Part shown: positions 40,028 through 47,091 of the stretch, one piece after another
Position numbering within the stretch: the stretch's first letter is position 1
Layout of the letters: each line of letters opens with the position of its first letter
Origin: an uncultured Sphingomonas sp.
Lineage (GTDB): Bacteria; Pseudomonadota; Alphaproteobacteria; Sphingomonadales; Sphingomonadaceae
Length of the DNA stretch: 47,091 nucleotides
NCBI GenBank assembly: GCA_913775975.1
Contig: CAJYLQ010000030.1
Coordinates: 1 to 47,091, forward strand
Direction of reading: 5' to 3'
Program-made: the position numbers and the translations under genes
Notes under the pieces: generated by a model
What the model saw: the letters and a program-made list of their open reading frames with translations, nothing else
Told to the model about the DNA's origin: nothing
The model's database searches: none

Positions 40028-40560
40028 AGACGCTGACGCTGCTGCGCCACGCAAAATCCGGCTGGGACGATGCGGTCCCGCGCGATTTCGACCGGCCGCT
40101 CAATCCCAAGGGGCGGCGCGCGGCGCTGACCATGGGGCGGCACCTGCGCGATGCGGACTATGCGTTCGACCATGTCGTCGCCTCGCCCGCCGTGCGCGTC
40201 GCGGAGACGGTCGCGGCGGTGGAGGACGGCTATGGCCGCCCGCTGTCGCCGGTGTGGGAGCGTTCGGTGTACCTCGCCAGCGCCGCGACGCTGCTCGACC
40301 TGGTCCGCGCGCTGCCGGCGGAGGCGGAGCGGGTGCTGCTGGTCGGCCACAATCCGGGGCTGGAGGAGCTGGTGATGATGCTCGCCGCCGATGACGGCAC
40401 CGCGCTGCGCGACGCGGTCGAGACCAAATACCCCACCGGTACGCTCGCCGAGATGACGCTGCCCGGCAGCTGGGCGGAGGCGGGGGAGGGCCGCGCGACG
40501 CTGACCCGATTCGTCCGCCCGCGCGATCTGGATGCGGCGCTGGGGCCGGACGGGGACTGA
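40024..40560 (+). CDS. SixA-like histidine phosphatase
   Basis: The 178-residue protein belongs to the histidine-phosphatase (phosphoglycerate-mutase-like) superfamily: RHAKSGW near 8-14 holds the catalytic histidine, DFDRPLNPKGRRAA near 21-34, SPAVRVAETV near 54-63 and VGHNPGLEEL near 107-116 holds the second histidine. SixA removes phosphate from phospho-histidine signalling proteins. It overlaps the helicase gene by 4 nt. The functional link to a helicase is unclear. Confidence 0.88.
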   Translation: MKTLTLLRHAKSGWDDAVPRDFDRPLNPKGRRAALTMGRHLRDADYAFDHVVASPAVRVAETVAAVEDGYGRPLSPVWERSVYLASAATLLDLVRALPAEAERVLLVGHNPGLEELVMMLAADDGTALRDAVETKYPTGTLAEMTLPGSWAEAGEGRATLTRFVRPRDLDAALGPDGD

Positions 40561-40776
40561 AAAGCGGGCGCTCGCGAAACGCGCGCCCGCGCCCCCGGGG
40601 GCTTTCCCGCTAAAATCGCACCATGCTTTGGCGGAGACAGGAGCGCAGGGCCGCACGCCCCGCCAGCCACCATCCCGCCGTGGCCCCGATGCCCCTGCGC
40701 CAGCAAGAGCACCGGTCGGCCAAACCTCTTCCGCCGGCCTTTCGCGGAAGGCCCCCCCGTGAAGGGGGGCGCCGGC
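40561..40776. other. 216-bp gap, hairpins only
   Basis: No gene is supported. GCGGGCGC (40564-40571) with GCGCCCGC (40583-40590) and the palindrome GCCCCCGGGGGC (40591-40602) follow the SixA gene. A C-run/G-run hairpin around 40746-40766 (CCCCCCGTGAAGGGGGG) sits near the end of the leftward MFS gene. Confidence 0.6.
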
Positions 40777-42102
40777 TTACTCCGCCGGCTGCGTCAGTTC
40801 CTGCTCGGGCAGCGCGTGCGTCGTCTTCGACCCCCACAGCGCGTAGAACAGGATGTAAAGCTCGCACGCCGCGGTCAGCAGGAACGAGGTCTGCAGGCCA
40901 TAGGTGTCGGCGATCTTGCCTTGCACCACGACCAGCGCGCCGCCCGCGATCGCCATGATGAGCAGGCCCGAACCTTCTTCAGTCAGCGGCCCGAGGCCCT
41001 TGATGCCCAGGGTGAAGATCGTCGGGAACATGATCGAATGGAACAGCCCGACCGCGATCAGCGACCACATGGCGGTATGGCCGGTGGTGAACACCGTCAC
41101 CATCATCACCACGAACGCGCCGATCGAGAAGACCGCCAGCACCGTTTCGGCCGGAATCTTCTGCATGATCGCGGAGCCGGCGAAGCGGCCGACCATCATG
41201 CCGCCCCACAGCAGCGTCAGATACTTGCCCGCCTGCTCGTGCGTCAGGTTGGCGATGTTCGGCTGGCTGACAAAGTTCACGAACAGGTTCGCGACGCCGA
41301 TTTCCGCGATCAGATAGATGAAGATCGCGGGGATGCCGAACACCAGGTTGCGGTGCTTCCACAGCGAGTGGTTCTTGCGATCCGCCTTGGCGACGCGGCT
41401 GTTGGCCGATCCCATCGCGGGCAGCGGGAAGCGGGCGATGACGATCGCCAGCACCACCAGCACCACCGCGACGAGGACGTAGGGCAGGATCACCGACTGC
41501 GCGTCGGCCAGCCGCTCCGCCTCGGTCAGGACGACGCCGGCCTCCGCCGTGCCGCCCTTCGACCGGCCAAGGATCAGGTACGCGCCGAACAGCGGCGCCA
41601 GCATCGTGCCCGCCGAGTTCATCGCCTGGACCAGATTGAGCCGCGACGAGGCGGTTTCCGGCGGCCCGATCACCGCGACGTATGGGTTTGCCGCCACCTG
41701 CAGCAGCGTGATGCCGCTGGCGATGACGAACAGCATCACCAGCGTGACGCCGTAAGAGGGGATGCTGGCCGCCACGGTCATGCCCAGCGCGCCCAGCGCC
41801 ATGATGACCAGGCCGATGACCAGCGACTTCTGGTAGCCGACGCGCTCGATCAGCTTGGCCGAGGGGATGGAGGCGAAGAAATAGGCGATGAACCACACGC
41901 TCTCGATCAGCGTCGTCTGCGTGTAGTTGAGGTCGAACACGCTGCGCAGATGCGGCAGCAGCGTGTTGTTGATGACGGTGATGAACCCCCACATGAAGAA
42001 CAGGCTGGCCAGCAGCGTCAGCGCCTTCGTCGTGGAGGCGCCGGCCCCCGTCTGCCCCCCATAAGCCGGGCTCACCCCAGGGGAGCCTATCGGTCCTGCC
42101 AT
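40777..42102 (-). CDS. FucP/GluP-type MFS sugar:proton symporter
   Basis: The 441-residue inner-membrane protein has 12 predicted helices and the family patterns FFMWGFITVINNTLLPHL near 38-55, ANPYVAVIGPPETASSRLNLVQAMNSAG near 144-171 and WGGMMVGRFAG near 308-318. FucP/GluP members import fucose, glucose, galactose or arabinose. Lying head-to-head with an aldose epimerase and Weimberg genes, it is a good candidate importer for the pathway substrate (inference). The ATG at 42102 has GGAGAGG upstream; a TTG at 42117 would lie before that site. Confidence 0.9.
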   Translation of the reverse strand: MAGPIGSPGVSPAYGGQTGAGASTTKALTLLASLFFMWGFITVINNTLLPHLRSVFDLNYTQTTLIESVWFIAYFFASIPSAKLIERVGYQKSLVIGLVIMALGALGMTVAASIPSYGVTLVMLFVIASGITLLQVAANPYVAVIGPPETASSRLNLVQAMNSAGTMLAPLFGAYLILGRSKGGTAEAGVVLTEAERLADAQSVILPYVLVAVVLVVLAIVIARFPLPAMGSANSRVAKADRKNHSLWKHRNLVFGIPAIFIYLIAEIGVANLFVNFVSQPNIANLTHEQAGKYLTLLWGGMMVGRFAGSAIMQKIPAETVLAVFSIGAFVVMMVTVFTTGHTAMWSLIAVGLFHSIMFPTIFTLGIKGLGPLTEEGSGLLIMAIAGGALVVVQGKIADTYGLQTSFLLTAACELYILFYALWGSKTTHALPEQELTQPAE

Positions 42103-42157
42103 CGTCGTCCTCTCCAAAGTTCCCCTCGACGTGCATGGTCGCTTGCGTCGAATAGTT

Positions 42158-42168
42158 TTGTCAGACTA
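42158..42168. promoter_or_regulatory. Candidate GntR/FadR-subfamily operator TTGTCAGACTA
   Basis: This fits the TnGTnnnACnA consensus of FadR-type GntR regulators on both strands and sits in the 187-bp divergent gap between the MFS gene and the aldose epimerase. No regulator gene is in the window. Predicted only. Confidence 0.45.
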
Positions 42169-42289
42169 TATATCGTGGAAGCCTGCGTCAATTCGCCGGC
42201 GCGATCAAAACGCCGGCCACAGGGCCGGGAAAAAAGGTCGGCCGAACGGCCGGGCAGGATGCGGCCAACGGGCCGGGAGGGGATGTACG

Positions 42290-43426
42290 ATGGCTCTCTA
42301 CAGAAAGATGGTGTTAGCGCTTATGACCGCTGCGTCGATCGACCCCGCGATGGCGGCCACCGCCCGTCGCGAATCAGCAGGCCAGTTGCCGGACGGCACC
42401 GCCGTGGAAGTGGTAACGCTAACCGGCGCGAACGGCGTGTCGGCGAAGATCCTGACCTATGGCGCGACGCTCCAGACGCTGATGGCGCCCGATCGCAACG
42501 GCAAGGTCGCGGACATCACGCTCGGCCATGACGATGCCGCCAGCTACGTCACCGAACCCAATTTCTGGGGCCAGACGGTCGGCCGCTACGCCAACCGAAT
42601 CGCGGGCGGCAAGTTCGCGATCGACGGCAAGACGTATCAGCTGCCGCTCAACGACAAGACCAACTCGCTGCATGGCGGGACGAAGGGCTTCGACAAGGTC
42701 AACTGGCGCATCGTGTCGGTGAAGCAGGGGCCGCAGGCCAGCGTCACGCTGGCGATGACCAGCCCGGCGGGCGACCAGGGCTATCCCGGCACGCTGGAGG
42801 TGACGACCACCTACATGCTCGACGACAAGGGCTCGCTGACCATCGACATGGATGCGAAGACCGACGCGGCGACGATCGTCAACCTGACCAACCATGCGCT
42901 GTTCAACCTGGCGGGCGAGGGGTCGCGCGACGGCATCTACAACCATCGCATGACGATCCCGGCGGCGCGCTTCACGCCCGTCAACGCCGCGCTGATCCCG
43001 ACCGGCGAGCTGAAGCCGGTGGCGGGCACCGTGTTCGACTTCACGCAAGGGCGCGTGATCGGCGACGGCATCCGCGACGGGCGCGACGCTCAGATCGTGA
43101 TCGGCCGGGGCTACGACCATAATTACGTGCTCGACAAGGGTCGTACCGCGCAGCCGGGCCTCGCCGCCCGCGTCGAGGATCCCGTTTCGGGCCGCGTGCT
43201 CGAGGTGCTGACGACCGAGCCTGGCGTGCAATTCTATTCGGGCAATTTCCTCGACGGCACGATCACCGGCAAGAGCGGCCATGTCTATCGCATGGGCGAC
43301 GGCTTCGCGCTGGAACCGCAGGTGTTCCCGAACACGCCGAACCAGCCGTCCTTCGGCTCCGCCCGCGTCGATCCGGGCAAGCCCTATCATCACCGCATGA
43401 TCTACCGCGTGTCCGTCGCACGCTGA
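42290..43426 (+). CDS. galM: Secreted aldose 1-epimerase
   Basis: The 378-residue protein begins with a signal peptide ending DPAMA-A near 25, so it should act in the periplasm. The GalM fold is clear: [19 protein letters not shown] near 80-98, [17 protein letters not shown] near 104-120 with a catalytic histidine, [14 protein letters not shown] near 200-213, YDHNYVL near 277-283 and [15 protein letters not shown] near 306-320 with the catalytic glutamate. It interconverts alpha and beta sugar anomers. The ATG at 42290 follows GGGAGGGG (42275-42282). Codons 5, 9 and 11 are AGA, TTA and CTT, unusual in this GC-rich DNA. Confidence 0.92.
   Translation: MALYRKMVLALMTAASIDPAMAATARRESAGQLPDGTAVEVVTLTGANGVSAKILTYGATLQTLMAPDRNGKVADITLGHDDAASYVTEPNFWGQTVGRYANRIAGGKFAIDGKTYQLPLNDKTNSLHGGTKGFDKVNWRIVSVKQGPQASVTLAMTSPAGDQGYPGTLEVTTTYMLDDKGSLTIDMDAKTDAATIVNLTNHALFNLAGEGSRDGIYNHRMTIPAARFTPVNAALIPTGELKPVAGTVFDFTQGRVIGDGIRDGRDAQIVIGRGYDHNYVLDKGRTAQPGLAARVEDPVSGRVLEVLTTEPGVQFYSGNFLDGTITGKSGHVYRMGDGFALEPQVFPNTPNQPSFGSARVDPGKPYHHRMIYRVSVAR
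42312..42325. promoter_or_regulatory. Candidate LacI-type operator inside the aldose-epimerase signal codons
   Basis: TGTTAGCGCTTATG; its complement CATAAGCGCTAACA shares CGCTAACA with the site at 45826-45839. It overlaps codons 8-12, including the TTA leucine codon. Matching is imperfect and no repressor gene is in the window. Confidence 0.4.
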
Positions 43427-43440
43427 CCGGAGCCTCCACG

Positions 43441-45243
43441 ATGACCACCGACGCCGCCACCCCCCGCCAGCTGCGCAGCCGCGCCTGGTTCGACAACCCG
43501 GCCAATATCGACATGACCGCGCTCTACCTGGAGCGCTATCTGAACTTCGGCCTGTCGCTGGAGGAGCTGCGGTCGGGCAAGCCGATCATCGGCATCGCCC
43601 AGACGGGGTCCGACCTGTCGCCCTGCAACCGCCATCACCTGGTGCTGGCGGAGCGGGTGCGGGAGGGCATCCGCGAGGCGGGCGGCATCGCGCTGGAATT
43701 CCCCGTCCATCCGATCCAGGAAACGGGCAAGCGGCCGACCGCGGGTCTCGACCGCAACCTCGCCTATCTGGGGCTGGTCGAGGCGCTGTACGGCTATCCG
43801 CTGGACGGCGTCGTCCTGACGGTCGGCTGCGACAAGACGACGCCGGCCTGCCTGATGGCGGCGGCGACGGTCAACATCCCCGCGATCGCGCTGTCGGTCG
43901 GGCCGATGCTCAACGGCTGGCACAAGGGCGAGCGCACCGGGTCGGGCACGATCGTGTGGAAGGCGCGCCAGCTGCTCGCCGCGGGCGAGATCGACGACGC
44001 CGAGTTCATCCGGCTGGTCGCCTCGTCGGCGCCGTCGACCGGCTATTGCAACACGATGGGCACGGCGACGACGATGAACAGCCTGGCCGAGGCGCTGGGC
44101 ATGTCGCTGCCCGGCTCGGCGGCGATCCCGGCGCCCTATCGCGACCGGCAGGAGGTGGCCTATCTCACCGGCAAGCGGATCGTCGAGATGGTGGCGGAGG
44201 ACCTCAAGCCCTCGGACATCCTGACCAGGGACGCGTTCCACAACGCGATCAAGGTCAATTCCGCGATCGGCGGCTCCACCAACGCGCCGATCCATTTGGC
44301 CGCGCTGGCGCGCCACGTCGGCGTCGACCTCCCGCTCAAGGACTGGGAGACCGAGGGGCATAGCGTGCCGCTGCTGGTCAACCTGCAGCCCGCGGGCGAG
44401 TATCTCGGCGAGGATTATTACCGCGCCGGCGGCGTCCCCGCGGTGGTCAACCAGCTGATCGAGCAGGGGCTGATCGCGGAGGGCGCGCTGACGGTCAACG
44501 GTCGCACCATGGGCGAGAACTGCCGCGGCGCCAGAATCGAGGACGAGGCGGTGATCCGCCCGTACGACCGGCCGCTCAAGGAGGCGGCGGGGTTCCTGGT
44601 GCTGTCGGGCAATCTGTTCGACGCGGCGGTGATGAAGACCAGCGTGATCTCGCCCGAATTCCGCGACCGCTATCTGTCGAACCCCGACGACCCCGACGCG
44701 TTCGAAGGGCCGGCGGTGGTGTTCGACGGACCCGAGGATTATCACGCGCGGATCGACGATCCGGCGACCGGGATCACGCCCGAGACGTTGCTGTTCATGC
44801 GCGGCGCGGGGCCGATCGGCTATCCGGGCGCGGCGGAAGTCGTCAACATGCGTCCGCCCGCCTATCTGATCACCGAGGGCGTGCATTCGCTGCCCTGCAT
44901 CGGTGACGGGCGTCAGTCGGGCACGTCGGGTTCGCCTTCGATTCTGAACGCCAGCCCGGAAGCGGCAGCGATGGGCGGCCTGGCGCTGATCCGGACCGGC
45001 GACCGGGTGCGCATCGACCTGAACACCGGCAGCGCCAACATCCTCATCTCCGAGGAGGAACTGGCCGAGCGTCGCAAGACCCTCGCCGCGGCGGGCGGGT
45101 ACAAGTATCCGGCCTCGCAGACCCCGTGGCAGGAAATCCAGCGTTCGGTGGTCGGTCAGATGTCGACCGGCGCGATCCTGGAAGGCGCCGAGAAGTATCA
45201 GCGCATCGCCCAGACCCAGGGTCTGCCGCGCGACAACCACTGA
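43441..45243 (+). CDS. xylD: D-xylonate dehydratase (IlvD/Edd family)
   Basis: The 600-residue Fe-S dehydratase converts xylonate to 2-keto-3-deoxyxylonate. The three cluster cysteines are C62 (SPCNRHH), C130 (GCDKTTPAC) and C203 (GYCNTMGTA). By recall it resembles Caulobacter XylD strongly along the whole length, including the start [24 protein letters not shown]-arabinonate dehydratase is the main alternative. It follows galM by 14 nt, so the two are probably one unit, and ends in a strong hairpin. Confidence 0.92.
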   Translation: MTTDAATPRQLRSRAWFDNPANIDMTALYLERYLNFGLSLEELRSGKPIIGIAQTGSDLSPCNRHHLVLAERVREGIREAGGIALEFPVHPIQETGKRPTAGLDRNLAYLGLVEALYGYPLDGVVLTVGCDKTTPACLMAAATVNIPAIALSVGPMLNGWHKGERTGSGTIVWKARQLLAAGEIDDAEFIRLVASSAPSTGYCNTMGTATTMNSLAEALGMSLPGSAAIPAPYRDRQEVAYLTGKRIVEMVAEDLKPSDILTRDAFHNAIKVNSAIGGSTNAPIHLAALARHVGVDLPLKDWETEGHSVPLLVNLQPAGEYLGEDYYRAGGVPAVVNQLIEQGLIAEGALTVNGRTMGENCRGARIEDEAVIRPYDRPLKEAAGFLVLSGNLFDAAVMKTSVISPEFRDRYLSNPDDPDAFEGPAVVFDGPEDYHARIDDPATGITPETLLFMRGAGPIGYPGAAEVVNMRPPAYLITEGVHSLPCIGDGRQSGTSGSPSILNASPEAAAMGGLALIRTGDRVRIDLNTGSANILISEEELAERRKTLAAAGGYKYPASQTPWQEIQRSVVGQMSTGAILEGAEKYQRIAQTQGLPRDNH

Positions 45244-45253
45244 TCATGATGGC

Positions 45254-45287
45254 GACCGGCCGGGCGGATCATCCTGCCCGGCCGGTC
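45254..45287. terminator. 12-bp hairpin after xylD
   Basis: GACCGGCCGGGC (45254-45265) pairs perfectly with GCCCGGCCGGTC (45276-45287) around 10 nt. It lies between the convergent xylD and small-orphan stops. No U tract follows. Confidence 0.65.
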
Positions 45288-45299
45288 GATCCGCCGACG

Positions 45300-45674
45300 T
45301 CAGTGATTCTGCAGCCAGGCCAGGGCGGCATCGTACGACAGGAAGGCGTCGAGATGCGCGAGCGGGTAGTTCTTCCGAACCTGCGATTTCAGCGGGCTGG
45401 AATCGACGACCAGGGCCAGGCGGTCATCGGGACGATAATGGGCCATGATCCCGTCGCGCATGGCCTGCACCATGGCCATCGACATGACGGGCGCGCCCCG
45501 CCGGTCGATCAGCGCCTTGGCATATCCCAGTCGGCGGCGCGATTCGTCGAGAAAAGGTTGGAAGGCCAGCCAGTAGCGATCCGCGATCTCTGGCGACCAG
45601 GGGCCATGCGCGCGAACGTGGATGATGTACCGATCGTCCATCGTAACGGTGAACGCGGGATCTTCGATGTGCAT
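45300..45674 (-). CDS. Small orphan protein, possibly STAS-like
   Basis: The 124-residue protein (MHIEDPAFTVTMDDRYIIHVRAHGPWSPE...) has alternating strands and helices, with RLGYAKALIDRRGAPVMSMAMVQ and ending DAFLSYDAALAWLQNH, which recalls STAS/SpoIIAA-like proteins. I am not certain of the family. It runs antisense to the Weimberg genes, between xylD and xylX. The ATG at 45674 was chosen; the open frame upstream is low quality. Confidence 0.6.
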   Translation of the reverse strand: MHIEDPAFTVTMDDRYIIHVRAHGPWSPEIADRYWLAFQPFLDESRRRLGYAKALIDRRGAPVMSMAMVQAMRDGIMAHYRPDDRLALVVDSSPLKSQVRKNYPLAHLDAFLSYDAALAWLQNH

Positions 45675-45803
45675 GCGGTTCCTGTGCACGGGCCCCCGCC
45701 GAGGGGAGGGAGCCGTCGCCGAAGCCCTAGACGGGAGCAAGCAGGATGAGAACAACCTGCATTCGTTGAACGCCCCAGAACGGGGCGGCCACCCTGGGCC
45801 CTC

Positions 45804-45832
45804 TTGACCTGAACCGGACAGCAATCGATACC
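45804..45832 (+). promoter_or_regulatory. Candidate xylX promoter
   Basis: TTGACC (45804-45809), a 17-nt spacer and GATACC (45827-45832) give -35 and weak -10 boxes 26 nt before the xylX ATG. The proposed operator overlaps the -10 box. Confidence 0.45.
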
Positions 45833-45839
45833 GCTAACA
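45826..45839. promoter_or_regulatory. Candidate LacI-family (XylR-like) operator CGATACCGCTAACA
   Basis: It fits TGnTAnCGnTAnCA except for the first base, a pattern recalled for xylose regulators (Xanthomonas xyl box TGGTAGCGCTAACA, 11 of 14 matching; from memory). It overlaps the putative -10 box, which suits repression. The repressor gene is not in the window. Confidence 0.5.
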
Positions 45840-45857
45840 AATCTGCGGAGAGGAATT

Positions 45858-47003
45858 ATGGCCAGCAATCTTACCGACCTGATGGGCGCTTTGCCGGACG
45901 ATTGGCGCGATGGACGCTTCGTCGGTCGGATCGACCGGGGCGAGGGGCCTTGCCCGATTCTGGTCGAGGACGGCCAGGTCTATGACATGAGCCGTGTGGC
46001 CCCGACCGTCTCGGCGCTGTTGGCGAGCGGCACGGTCGAGGCGTCGCAGGGCGAGGCGCTGGGCGAACTGGCCGATCTGAACCTGTCGCCGGACGCGGGC
46101 GCGGCCCATCGGCTGTTGTCGCCGATCGACCTGCAATGCGTGAAGGCGGCGGGCGTGACCTTTGCCGTGTCCGCGCTGGAGCGGGTGATCGAGGAGCGCG
46201 CGCGCGGCGACCATGCCAAGGCGGCGGGGCTTCGCGGCACGCTGGAAGCCGCACTCGGCGGCAATATCCGCTCGGTCGTGCCCGGCTCTCCGGAAGCGGC
46301 GCAGCTGAAGGACGCGCTGATCGCCGAAGGGCTCTGGTCGCAATATCTGGAGGTCGCGATCGGCCCCGATGCGGAGATCTTCACCAAGTCGCCGGTGCTG
46401 TCGACGGTGGGCTGGGGAATGCCGGTCGGCGTCCGTTCCGACTCGACCTGGAACAACCCGGAGCCCGAAGTGGTGCTGGTCGCCGATGCGCATGGGCGTG
46501 CCGTCGGCGCGACGCTGGGCAACGACGTCAATCTGCGCGATTTCGAGGGGCGCTCGGCGCTGCTGCTCGGCAAGGCGAAGGACAATAACGCCTCCTGCTC
46601 GCTCGGACCGCTCGTCCGGCTGTTCGACGACGGCTTCACCATGGACGATGTTCGGTCGAGCGAGGTCAAGCTGACCATCACCGGCACCGACGGCTATGTG
46701 CTGGAAGGCGCCAGCTCGATGGACCAGATCAGCCGCGACCCCGAGGATCTGCTGGGTCAGGCGCTGAGCGAGCATCATTACCCGGACGGCTTCGTCCTGT
46801 TCCTGGGCACGCTGTTCGCGCCGACCCAGGACCGTGACGAGCCCGGTCGCGGCTTCACCCACAAGGTCGGCGACACGGTCGTCATCTCCAACCCGCGTCT
46901 CGGCACGCTGGTCAACCCGGTGATGACCTCAGCCGATGCCCCGGCCTGGACTTTCGGTCTGGGCGACCTGATGCGCAACCTGGCCAAGCGCGGCCTGTTG
47001 TGA
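45858..47003 (+). CDS. xylX: 2-keto-3-deoxy-D-xylonate dehydratase (FAH family)
   Basis: The 381-residue protein is of the fumarylacetoacetate-hydrolase fold and, by recall, matches Caulobacter XylX: LQCVKAAGVTFAVSALERVIEERARGD near 93-119, LWSQYLEVAIGPDAEIFTK near 157-175, WNNPEPEVVLV near 198-208 and GNDVNLRDFEGRSALLLGKAKDNNASC near 219-245. It should dehydrate 2-keto-3-deoxyxylonate (or -arabinonate) to 2-oxoglutarate semialdehyde. GGAGAGGA at 45847-45854 precedes the ATG. The next gene begins 11 nt later. Confidence 0.92.
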   Translation: MASNLTDLMGALPDDWRDGRFVGRIDRGEGPCPILVEDGQVYDMSRVAPTVSALLASGTVEASQGEALGELADLNLSPDAGAAHRLLSPIDLQCVKAAGVTFAVSALERVIEERARGDHAKAAGLRGTLEAALGGNIRSVVPGSPEAAQLKDALIAEGLWSQYLEVAIGPDAEIFTKSPVLSTVGWGMPVGVRSDSTWNNPEPEVVLVADAHGRAVGATLGNDVNLRDFEGRSALLLGKAKDNNASCSLGPLVRLFDDGFTMDDVRSSEVKLTITGTDGYVLEGASSMDQISRDPEDLLGQALSEHHYPDGFVLFLGTLFAPTQDRDEPGRGFTHKVGDTVVISNPRLGTLVNPVMTSADAPAWTFGLGDLMRNLAKRGLL

Positions 47004-47014
47004 CGGAGACTTCC

Positions 47015-47091
47015 ATGTTGCAGAAGACCAGTGCCGCGACCGACATGGTCGCGCGCTACCCCAGCCTGATCGACAAGCGCGTCATCGTGAC
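47015..47091 (+). CDS. xylB: Start of a likely SDR xylose dehydrogenase, cut by window end
   Basis: Only 25 codons are present (MLQKTSAATDMVARYPSLIDKRVIV). YPSLIDKRVIV recalls the YPSLKGKRVVITGG start of Caulobacter XylB, an NAD-dependent xylose dehydrogenase that makes xylonolactone. GGAG lies 7-10 nt upstream of the ATG. Its position after xylX supports the call, but an aldehyde dehydrogenase is not excluded without the rest. Confidence 0.6.
   Translation, partial: MLQKTSAATDMVARYPSLIDKRVIV

Overview
The window is about 47 kb of GC-rich chromosomal DNA (by eye well above 60% G+C) that reads as ordinary core genome of a sphingomonad-type alphaproteobacterium. The clues are a PEP-CTERM protein with a sphingomonad-style tail, CrtZ carotenoid hydroxylase, Coq9, a class I lysyl-tRNA synthetase, an HWE-type histidine kinase, a feoAB pair, and a Caulobacter/sphingomonad-like oxidative xylose (Weimberg) cluster. 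No tRNA, rRNA, CRISPR, prophage or insertion sequence is visible. Nearly all space is protein-coding, with many ATGA-type overlaps and short hairpin-rich gaps. The genus assignment is inference from gene content.

Layout. 0.3-4.1 kb: amino-acid biosynthesis, with tyrC and hisC divergent from metX-metW. 4.1-10.6 kb: a single-domain response regulator converging on a long leftward run that reads DMT permease, coq9, feoA, feoB, ssb and a GAF-PAS-HWE kinase. 10.6-15.5 kb: an old-yellow-enzyme reductase, a DUF1176 lipoprotein, a 3-hydroxyacyl-CoA dehydrogenase and a PEP-CTERM phytase-like protein. 15.8-19.6 kb: a nucleoside transporter divergent from a YhhQ-like queuosine-precursor transporter, a GNAT enzyme and argB. 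19.7-23.7 kb: a leftward riboflavin operon (small membrane protein, ribD, ribE, ribB with a dead GTP-cyclohydrolase-II half, ribH, GNAT). 23.9-31.3 kb: tonB, gltX, prs, a PilZ protein, crtZ, sucC and etfBA. 31.5-37.2 kb: GNAT, an ohrR/ohr peroxide module, an HTH protein, nhaA, lysK and a Uma2 protein. 37.3-40.6 kb: a DinG/XPD-like helicase coupled to a SixA-like phosphatase. 40.8-47.1 kb: a sugar-catabolic cluster (FucP-type MFS transporter, secreted aldose 1-epimerase, XylD, a small orphan, XylX and the first codons of XylB).

How the genes fit together. The right end encodes much of the Weimberg route. Sugar is imported, epimerised and oxidised by XylB, and xylonate is dehydrated by XylD and XylX toward 2-oxoglutarate semialdehyde. 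Two possible LacI-type operators and one possible GntR-type operator lie in this cluster. The riboflavin operon makes FMN/FAD precursors that ETF and the ene-reductase could use. FeoAB sits behind a Fur-like box and appears to be followed directly by ssb.

Most intriguing non-coding signals: a three-copy, 77-bp palindrome with a conserved asymmetric loop; a 93-nt cloverleaf-like inverted repeat; a possible operator written inside the aldose-epimerase signal-peptide codons with a TTA codon; a hairpin presenting the Shine-Dalgarno sequence before the PEP-CTERM gene; and a triple hairpin array after ohr. I did not find a clearly new multi-gene system. All family calls were made by eye without database searches.
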